Positions 6,410 through 10,195 of a DNA stretch of 10,195 nucleotides are shown piece by piece. Under the pieces are notes generated by a model. It saw only the letters and a program-made list of their open reading frames with translations, was not told where the DNA came from and did not search any database. The DNA comes from Syntrophaceae bacterium UBA1163 (GTDB lineage Bacteria > Desulfobacterota > BSN033 > UBA1163). The DNA lies in contig DBZJ01000023.1 in NCBI GenBank assembly GCA_002311635.1, positions 1 to 10,195 of the forward strand, read 5' to 3'. How positions within the stretch are numbered: position 1 is the stretch's first letter; every line of letters starts with the position of its first letter. A program made the translations under genes and the position numbers.

Positions 6410-6796
6410 ATGAAAAATAAATCTATGAGGAGATTATTGTCTGTAGCTCTTATAGCACTTTTGCTTCTATTGGGTTGTGCCAGCACCAAATACCTCCCTT
6501 CAAGCTCTAAAACCTATTCTCCGACAAGTAGTGCGGTGATCTATTATTGGGACAAACCAGATAGGCCTTATATGGAGATGGGGACGATTGAAGTCAAAGC
6601 ACAGACTGAGAAAGGGATGTTGGAAAGGTTCAAACAGAAGGCAATGGAAATAGGTGCTGATGGAGTGTTTATAAAGGGCGTGGAGAATCAGTTAAGGTCG
6701 GATACCCAGGATGCCGATTTATGGTTTTTAGTGAAGCCCCCTATTCGAGCAGAGGGTGTCGCAATAAAATTCGAAGATCAATCAATCGAGAAATAG
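6410..6796 (+). CDS. Small outer-membrane-type lipoprotein
   Basis: A 128-aa lipoprotein precursor. The N-terminus is basic (KNKSMRR), followed by a hydrophobic stretch and the lipobox LLGC with Cys23 as the lipidation site. Residues 24-25 are Ala-Ser rather than Asp, which favours the outer membrane. After a Ser/Thr-rich linker (25-44) comes a compact alpha/beta domain: VIYYWDKPDRPYMEMGTIEV, then a helix leading to KAMEIGADGVFIKG. The end resembles the KAxxxGADxV motif of small DUF4156/RcsF-like lipoprotein domains; this is a motif impression, not an assignment. AAGGAG (6391-6396) and a nearer AAGG (6398-6401) precede the ATG. It lies directly behind repeat copy A and in front of copy B, the first member of the repeat-then-exported-protein arrangement. 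I cannot name a function. Confidence 0.82.
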   Translation: MKNKSMRRLLSVALIALLLLLGCASTKYLPSSSKTYSPTSSAVIYYWDKPDRPYMEMGTIEVKAQTEKGMLERFKQKAMEIGADGVFIKGVENQLRSDTQDADLWFLVKPPIRAEGVAIKFEDQSIEK

Positions 6797-6804
6797 ACAA
6801 AAAA

Positions 6805-7140
6805 GGAAGAGGGACGGAGATTTTTGTCGAATGGGTCATCAAAATTGTCGAAGCCTTGATAAGTTGAAATTCAAGAAGAAAACTTTAATTCCTTAAAAAA
6901 AATCGACAAACCCTTCCGAGTTGGAACGAAGCATTAAGACTTCAGGTTATACGAGGGCCGAAATCGTCCAGTTGACATAGGCCTCATTAAGGAGTTAAAT
7001 GTATTGGATAAGTTACTTCAAGGATACTGCAAAATGTCTTTTGGGCTCTTTTGAAGACAGGTTGGCACACGAGTTGCTTCATCATCACGGGATAGCCGGG
7101 ATGTTTCGCTTCGGATGAAGTATAAACGCTTAATTCTTGG
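6805..7140 (+). repeat. Long repeat, copy B, with sigma-54 promoter
   Basis: This copy fills most of the 466 bases between the lipoprotein and the secreted-protein gene. It aligns with copy C along nearly its whole length: the 18-base run starting CGGAGATTTTTG, ATTGTCGAAGCC, GTTGAAATT-AAGAAGAAAAC, TCGACAAA, GGAGTTAAAT/AGCAGTTAAAT, ATTGGATAA, TCTTTTG, CTTTTGAAGA, the promoter, and GCTTCGGATG. Reading frames are not kept between copies (length differences in A-runs), which favours a non-coding element. Left edge uncertain: similarity may begin at the lipoprotein stop codon. Confidence 0.75.
7063..7078 (+). promoter_or_regulatory. Sigma-54 (RpoN) promoter in copy B
   Basis: TGGCACACGAGTTGCT matches the sigma-54 consensus TGGCAC-N5-TTGCW at every defined position, with GG (7064-7065) and GC (7076-7077) exactly 12 bases apart. 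The predicted start of transcription is near 7089, giving a leader of about 175 bases before the secreted-protein gene at 7263. It is kept in copy C. Confidence 0.75.
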
Positions 7141-7164
7141 AGTCAGTCGCAGAGGCGTTGGGGT

Positions 7165-7184
7165 AATGCTGAGTTATTAGCATT
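7165..7184 (+). promoter_or_regulatory. Hairpin in the leader of the secreted-protein gene
   Basis: AATGCTGA (7165-7172) pairs with TTAGCATT (7177-7184), with one G-U pair, across a GTTA loop. It lies downstream of the predicted sigma-54 start and about 80 bases before the ATG, so it would be in the transcript. No T-run follows, so it is not a terminator; role unknown. Confidence 0.35.
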
Positions 7185-7262
7185 TAAGGGGAAAGGTTCT
7201 TGGATACTCCGGCATCAAATGTTTCATTAGCAAAATAAAAAAGGAGGAAAGGAGGAAAGACA

Positions 7263-8150
7263 ATGAAGAAGGTAATGGTTGGAGCGATTGCAGTTTTGTT
7301 TTTACTGGTTGGTTTCGGGTATGCAAGTAACCCGCAATTAGGCCAAGACCATCTAATCACAAACATGGCAGGTGCATTCACGAGTATCAGTCTCCAAATT
7401 ATTTATGAACAGGAACAGCCACCAACCTCGACCCTATTCGAAGGCCAACAACTTGTCACAGCTACCTCATTGATTGGCAGAGCGCTGTCAGCATCCGAGC
7501 AGAAACAGATAGGATATAAGCGTGAAGATGATCCCGTTATTTACATGTGGGTCGACGAGAGTGGAAATCTGTCACAGATAAACATTACTTGGAAGAACCC
7601 CAGTGACCCCGGTGGGCCCAAGATATGGACTATTAACTGCAGGGGAGGAAACCAGACGGTTGGAACCACGGGCTCTGGAACCCCGGGCTTGGGGCTAGGT
7701 GGAGTGCCAACGATTGAGGACGGAACAATCTCAACCCTGACACGAATATCTAACTCTACCAAAGTTACAACCTCTACCGAAACTAATACGGTTCGAGGAG
7801 TGTTAGCTTGTTCTATTTGCCCTGATGGTTTCTTCACGCCCTCACCCCAAACCAGTCCTCCCACTATCACTGGTAGTACATGTAATGGCGGTGAATCGTA
7901 TATAAACGGATACCTGACCTTTACAGGCACGTTCTATTATAATTTAATTACTGAGACAATAACCTCTGCTACGATTACAGGTACATTGGCTGGTGGGAGT
8001 TTCGATTATATTGGAGCAACTTGGGCAGCGACACCTTGTACCACTAGTAGTAGTGATTTCGAATGCAAAGCTATTTTTACAGGCACTTTCGGAGCCAAGC
8101 TTGCAGCATGTCCAGGAGGTGATCCATTCTGTTGGGCTTCTTTCCCTTAA
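7263..8150 (+). CDS. Secreted Thr/Ser/Gly-rich, Cys-containing protein of unknown function
   Basis: A 295-aa precursor with a clear Sec signal peptide (MKK, hydrophobic 4-18, cleavage expected after GYA at 21). There are no further membrane spans and no lipobox, so it is periplasmic or secreted. Residues 22-125 form a mixed domain (LITNMAGAFTSISLQIIYEQ, VIYMWVDESGNLSQINITWK). A Gly/Pro-rich hinge follows (about 128-150, GTTGSGTPGLGLGG). The rest is Thr/Ser-rich beta-like sequence with two FTGTF motifs, the first in the YLTFTGTFYY stretch and the second near the C-terminus. Most of its Cys (ACSIC, STC, TPC, FEC, AAC, FCW) lie in the last 120 residues, fitting disulfides in the envelope. Translation has an unusual tandem ribosome site, AAGGAGG (7241-7247) and GGAGG (7251-7255), 7 bases before ATG, so strong expression is expected under the sigma-54 promoter of copy B. 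I do not recognise the family; no PEP-CTERM or other sorting tail is present. Confidence 0.8.
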   Translation: MKKVMVGAIAVLFLLVGFGYASNPQLGQDHLITNMAGAFTSISLQIIYEQEQPPTSTLFEGQQLVTATSLIGRALSASEQKQIGYKREDDPVIYMWVDESGNLSQINITWKNPSDPGGPKIWTINCRGGNQTVGTTGSGTPGLGLGGVPTIEDGTISTLTRISNSTKVTTSTETNTVRGVLACSICPDGFFTPSPQTSPPTITGSTCNGGESYINGYLTFTGTFYYNLITETITSATITGTLAGGSFDYIGATWAATPCTTSSSDFECKAIFTGTFGAKLAACPGGDPFCWASFP

Positions 8151-8280
8151 ATGAGACAAAGAACCGCTGTCACCGGACTGGGTATCATCTCTCCTTGCGG
8201 AAACAAATATTCAAGATTTTCAGCGAACCTCCTGAATAGGTAAGTCCGGAATTTGTTTCGGCGTTATAGATATAGATTAA
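8151..8280 (+). pseudogene. Frameshifted N-terminal remnant of beta-ketoacyl-ACP synthase (FabF/KAS II type)
   Basis: Starting on the base after the stop of the secreted protein, the frame reads MRQRTAVTGLGIISPCGN, the classical KAS II N-terminus (VTGLGxxSPxGN). It continues FSANLLN and then R-stop at 8241. Removing one base (A8238) restores LLN-GKSGI, exactly the next conserved KAS motif, and the shifted frame runs to a stop at 8278-8280. The remaining 370 or so residues of a synthase, including the Cys-His-His site, are absent; sequence after 8280 shows no recognisable KAS similarity. It is thus a broken, truncated gene. There is no ribosome site at proper distance (AGGAGGT is 32 bases upstream). 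It may be left from a deletion that joined this region. Confidence 0.72.
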
Positions 8281-8714
8281 GCAGTCATGGGTAAAGGGGC
8301 AATTGGTCTCGGCGTATCCGCCTAAGTCCCATTCCGGAATGGTCCGTATTTCTCACCGTAATCGTATGTTTTTCGTTGAAGTCTACCTATATTAATGGTC
8401 AGGAGGCCGATCAGAGTTGAGAAAATAGCAGGCGTAGAATCATCTGAAGCTCGGAGAGATGATTCTCAAAAGGTTGAAGAAACCGACGGTTAATGGAAAG
8501 AGGCATTTCCCTTCTATCCCTTTTCAGAATACGCACATTCTACCATTAGTTGTTGAATCCCAGAGCTATCTTGCGGTGGACATGAGTAGGTGCTCATCAC
8601 ACTTTCCTTTATTGAGGACTCGTTCCTGTAACCGTGATTTTTAAATCTCTCCAGTGTACAATATCAAGCCAGAATCAATAACAAACCCCTCCGATTATTT
8701 ATAAAGTACTCAAG
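8281..8714. other. Gene-free stretch with two inverted repeats
   Basis: About 430 bases between the KAS remnant and repeat copy C. I see no convincing gene on either strand; a 61-codon plus frame (8459-8644) has no ribosome site of quality and a low-complexity, shadow-like product. Two structures stand out: a 14-base perfect palindrome CCATTCCGGAATGG (8329-8342) and a 10-base stem (8436-8445 with 8457-8466). Likely decayed DNA of a former gene region. Confidence 0.5.
8436..8466. repeat. Perfect 10-base inverted repeat
   Basis: AGAATCATCT (8436-8445) and AGATGATTCT (8457-8466) are exact reverse complements around an 11-base loop. No T-run follows on either strand, so not a standard terminator. 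Could be an operator, an RNA hairpin or the trace of a mobile element. Confidence 0.45.
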
Positions 8715-8763
8715 AAATCAAAGTTTGAATCTGTGTCTGAAGAGATGATCAGGTCGGAGATTT

Positions 8764-8843
8764 TTGTCGAATCGGTTATCGAGATTGTCGAAGCCCACGA
8801 TTAGTTGAAATTGAAGAAGAAAACGGTTAAAAAGAGTCGACAA
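8764..8843. promoter_or_regulatory. Candidate sigma-54 activator (UAS) boxes in copy C
   Basis: TTGTCGA at 8764-8770 and again at 8785-8791, 21 bases apart (two helical turns, same DNA face), with an inverted TCGACAA at 8837-8843. Copy B has the same boxes at 6824-6830, 6845-6851 and 6903-6909, and copy A has degenerate ones, again 21 apart. They lie about 235 bases upstream of the -24/-12 element. The role as enhancer-binding sites is inferred. Confidence 0.4.
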
Positions 8844-8995
8844 ATCATTCCGGTTTTGACTAAACTTTAAGGCTTCATGTTTTACGAGAATCGAAGTTAT
8901 TCAACTACTATAGATCTCGGTAAGCAGTTAAATACATTGGATAACTCAGTTTAAAAATGCTACAGAACGTCTTTTGAATTCTTTTGAAGATAGAT

Positions 8996-9011
8996 TGGCA
9001 CAGGAGTTGCT
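8996..9011 (+). promoter_or_regulatory. Sigma-54 (RpoN) promoter in copy C
   Basis: TGGCACAGGAGTTGCT, GG (8997-8998) to GC (9009-9010) exactly 12 bases, full consensus; it differs from the copy B promoter by a single base. Predicted start near 9022, giving an 80-base leader to the small ORF at 9105 and about 290 bases to the MacA-like gene. Confidence 0.75.
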
Positions 9012-9087
9012 CCGCAACAACTGGATAGATGTGATGTTCGCTTCGGATGGAGTGTGAATGGTTAAACTTTCGGAAGAGTAAAGAGTC

Positions 9088-9108
9088 ATGAATATAGGAC
9101 TTAAATGA
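9088..9108 (+). CDS. Possible six-codon leader ORF (MNIGLK)
   Basis: ATG at 9088 opens six codons and its TGA (9106-9108) overlaps the ATG of the next small ORF (ATGA). GGAAGAG lies about 10 bases upstream. Such an overlap could couple translation of the two, but with so short a frame chance is a fair explanation. Confidence 0.15.
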   Translation: MNIGLK

Positions 9109-9248
9109 TACGTCAAAAAAATGGAGGCGAAAATTCGAGGAAGAAAAGGAAAGAGGGCCGAGGAGAGGTGAATGAGAGGAGAGGGAAAAGTTTCTTCAAA
9201 GACACGAAAAAATCCTTATTAGTTTTCTTAATAATATACGTAATTTAA
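9105..9248 (+). CDS. Small basic protein with hydrophobic C-terminal tail, 47 aa
   Basis: A 47-codon frame. Residues 1-37 are very basic (MIRQKNGGENSRKKRKEGRG, then NERRGKSFFKDTKK) and residues 38-47 are hydrophobic (SLLVFLIIYVI), a layout of small tail-anchored or membrane-surface proteins. AGGA (9096-9099) stands 5 bases before the ATG; a GTG at 9168 with GAGGAGAG upstream would give a 26-aa alternative that keeps the hydrophobic tail. It is the first open frame after the sigma-54 promoter of copy C and ends 60 bases before the MacA-like gene. I know no family for it. It might instead be the remains of an N-terminal signal region of a lost exported protein. Confidence 0.33.
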   Translation: MIRQKNGGENSRKKRKEGRGEVNERRGKSFFKDTKKSLLVFLIIYVI

Positions 9249-9308
9249 TACCCATCCTGTAAAATGGCAAAACGGGACGATTTTGTTTAGCCGTGCGAGG
9301 AGATATTT

Positions 9309-10195
9309 ATGCGACGAAGAGTTGGAATCATGATCCTGGTGGTCGTCGGCCTGGCTTTGATTGTTGGCGCCGGTGTGTGGTGGTCGCGGTCCAAACGGGA
9401 CAAGGACCCGACGTTCCGCACGGTGGCGGTGAAACGGGGCGATCTGATGGCCACGATCAGCGCAACGGGCACGCTCGAACCGGAGGCAGCCGTGGACATC
9501 GGCGCTCAGGTTGCCGGGGTGATTATCGCCTTCGGCAAGGACAAACACGGGAAGGACATTGACTGGGGTTCGGCCGTGGACAAGGGCACGGTACTGGCGA
9601 GAATTGACGATTCGCTTTACGCCGCTGCTGTAGAGACTGCTAAGGCCCAATTGCAGCAGGCCATAGCGAACAAGGTCAGCGCGGATGCCAATGTGCTCCA
9701 GATGAAAGCAAAGTTACTGCAGGCCCAGCAGGACTGGGGTCGGGCGCAGAGGCTCGGCCCATCCGACGCATTGGCACAAAGCGCTTACGACCAGTACCAA
9801 GCCAATTACGAGGTTGCTAAGGCCAACCTGGCGGCGGCCGAGGCTACCGTGGAGCAGACGAAGGCTGCCGTGGCGCAAGCGAAGGCCAGTCTCGACACTG
9901 CGCAGATCAATCTCGATTACTGTACCATCAAGTCGCCCGTCAAGGGTGTGATTGTTGACCGGCGAGTTAACATTGGCCAGACCGTCGTGTCCAGCCTGAG
10001 TGCGCCCAGCCTGTTTCTCATTGCAAGAGATCTCAAGCGCATTCAGGCATGGGTATCGGTCAACGAAGCTGACGTCGGCAGCATTTTTCAAGGCCAGCCG
10101 GTAACGTTTACTGTAGACGCCTATCCCGGCCGGGTGTTCAAAGGGCAAGTCGGCCAGGTTCGGCTGAACGCGACGATGACGCAGAACGTCGTCAC
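9309..10195 (+). CDS. MacA-like periplasmic adaptor (HlyD/RND-ABC efflux membrane fusion protein), partial
   Basis: The first 295 residues of a membrane fusion protein; the gene runs off the right edge. One N-terminal inner-membrane anchor (7-25) leads to a periplasmic part. TVAVKRGDLMATISATGTLEP (38-58) is the typical first beta strand and hairpin of MacA/AcrA-type adaptors, and the first lipoyl half follows (62-104). A long Ala/Gln-rich coiled coil (about 105-200) would form the alpha-hairpin that meets the outer-membrane channel. The second lipoyl half is CTIKSPVKGVIVDRRVNIGQTV (in part, 205-226). The beta-barrel begins at IQAWVSVNEADVGSI. Residues 75-90 (FGKDKHGKDIDWGSAV) are a short extra loop in the first lipoyl half. 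GAGGAG (9297-9302) is 6 bases before ATG. A MacB-like ABC permease or RND pump would be expected downstream. Its G/C-rich third positions differ from the AT-rich stretch before it. Confidence 0.88.
   Translation, partial: MRRRVGIMILVVVGLALIVGAGVWWSRSKRDKDPTFRTVAVKRGDLMATISATGTLEPEAAVDIGAQVAGVIIAFGKDKHGKDIDWGSAVDKGTVLARIDDSLYAAAVETAKAQLQQAIANKVSADANVLQMKAKLLQAQQDWGRAQRLGPSDALAQSAYDQYQANYEVAKANLAAAEATVEQTKAAVAQAKASLDTAQINLDYCTIKSPVKGVIVDRRVNIGQTVVSSLSAPSLFLIARDLKRIQAWVSVNEADVGSIFQGQPVTFTVDAYPGRVFKGQVGQVRLNATMTQNVV

Larger units (their letters stand above)
8715..9073 (+). repeat. Long repeat, copy C, with sigma-54 promoter
   Basis: The fullest copy of the three: it has both the left part shared with A (TTTGAATCTGTG to GGATAACTCAGTTT) and the right part shared with B (CTTTTGAAGA, sigma-54 promoter, GCTTCGGATG). 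It carries TTGTCGA at 8764-8770 and 8785-8791 and the inverted TCGACAA at 8837-8843, in the same order as in B. The frame that is open in copy A is stopped here, supporting a non-coding role. It stands upstream of the small ORF at 9105 and the MacA-like gene. Confidence 0.75.

Noticed and set aside
7077..7120. CTTCATC/GATGAAG inverted repeat in copy B with a CTCC/GGAG counterpart in copy C, looking like a covarying RNA stem
   Set aside because: Its left arm overlaps the -12 element and lies upstream of the predicted transcription start, so it would not be in the sigma-54 transcript; only one position covaries.
8445..8505. Possible fourth, heavily decayed repeat copy (GGTTGAAGAAACCGACGGTTAA resembles the middle of copy C)
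   Set aside because: Only one short block is similar and flanking boxes are missing; chance similarity in AT/purine-rich DNA is as likely.
8459..8644. 61-codon plus frame in the gene-free stretch
   Set aside because: Start overlaps an inverted repeat arm, no clear ribosome site at proper distance, no recognisable domain or hydrophobic pattern.
6188..9073. CRISPR array or tRNA/rRNA explanation for the repeats
   Set aside because: Only three long, diverged copies with genes between them; no short regular repeats or spacers, and no cloverleaf seen.
9228..10148. Minus-strand frames of 70-144 codons over the MacA-like gene
   Set aside because: Shadows of a GC-rich coding sequence; the plus frame carries clear membrane-fusion-protein features.

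Overview
The window looks like a chromosomal segment of a Gram-negative bacterium, probably deltaproteobacterial (Desulfobacterota-like). This rests on the gene mix: nitroreductase, Nudix CoA-hydrolase-like protein, MaoC hydratase, a Clp1/Grc3-type kinase, an SDR/carboxymuconolactone-decarboxylase pair, an outer-membrane-type lipoprotein, a MacA-like periplasmic adaptor and sigma-54 promoters. The lineage is an inference; no rRNA or other phylogenetic marker is present.

Left part (1-5360), housekeeping or accessory metabolism. On the minus strand a nitroreductase (960-1616) and a Nudix hydrolase (49-963) overlap by 4 bases (ATGA) and form one operon. A divergent promoter region separates them from a plus-strand 115-aa orphan (1831-2178). 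That orphan runs 11 bases into the convergent MaoC-type hydratase (2168-2611, minus). Upstream of the hydratase, also on minus, is a Clp1/Grc3-like P-loop protein (2735-3640). It is divergent from a plus-strand operon of a short-chain dehydrogenase (3804-4604) and a carboxymuconolactone-decarboxylase-family protein (4641-5183), which has a good sigma-70 promoter at 3725-3754.

Right part (5360-9300), accessory and visibly AT-richer. It holds a polytopic membrane protein (5363-6223), a small lipoprotein (6410-6796), a secreted Cys/Thr-rich protein (7263-8150) and a frameshifted N-terminal remnant of a beta-ketoacyl-ACP synthase (8151-8280). A 47-codon basic, tail-hydrophobic small ORF (9105-9248) follows.

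These genes are interleaved with three diverged copies of one long, mostly non-coding repeat (A 6188-6373, B 6805-7140, C 8715-9073). Copies B and C end in near-identical consensus sigma-54 promoters (TGGCAC-N5-TTGCT at 7063-7078 and 8996-9011). All three copies carry a pair of TTGTCGA-like boxes exactly 21 bp apart; in B and C these lie about 235 bp upstream of the promoter, a normal place for sigma-54 activator sites. Copy A lacks the promoter end, and its left edge supplies the last codons of the membrane protein. The simplest reading is a duplicated promoter cassette placed before small exported proteins, that is, a local sigma-54 regulon.

Right edge (9309-10195): a GC-richer MacA/HlyD-type efflux adaptor begins with its own strong ribosome binding site and runs off the window.
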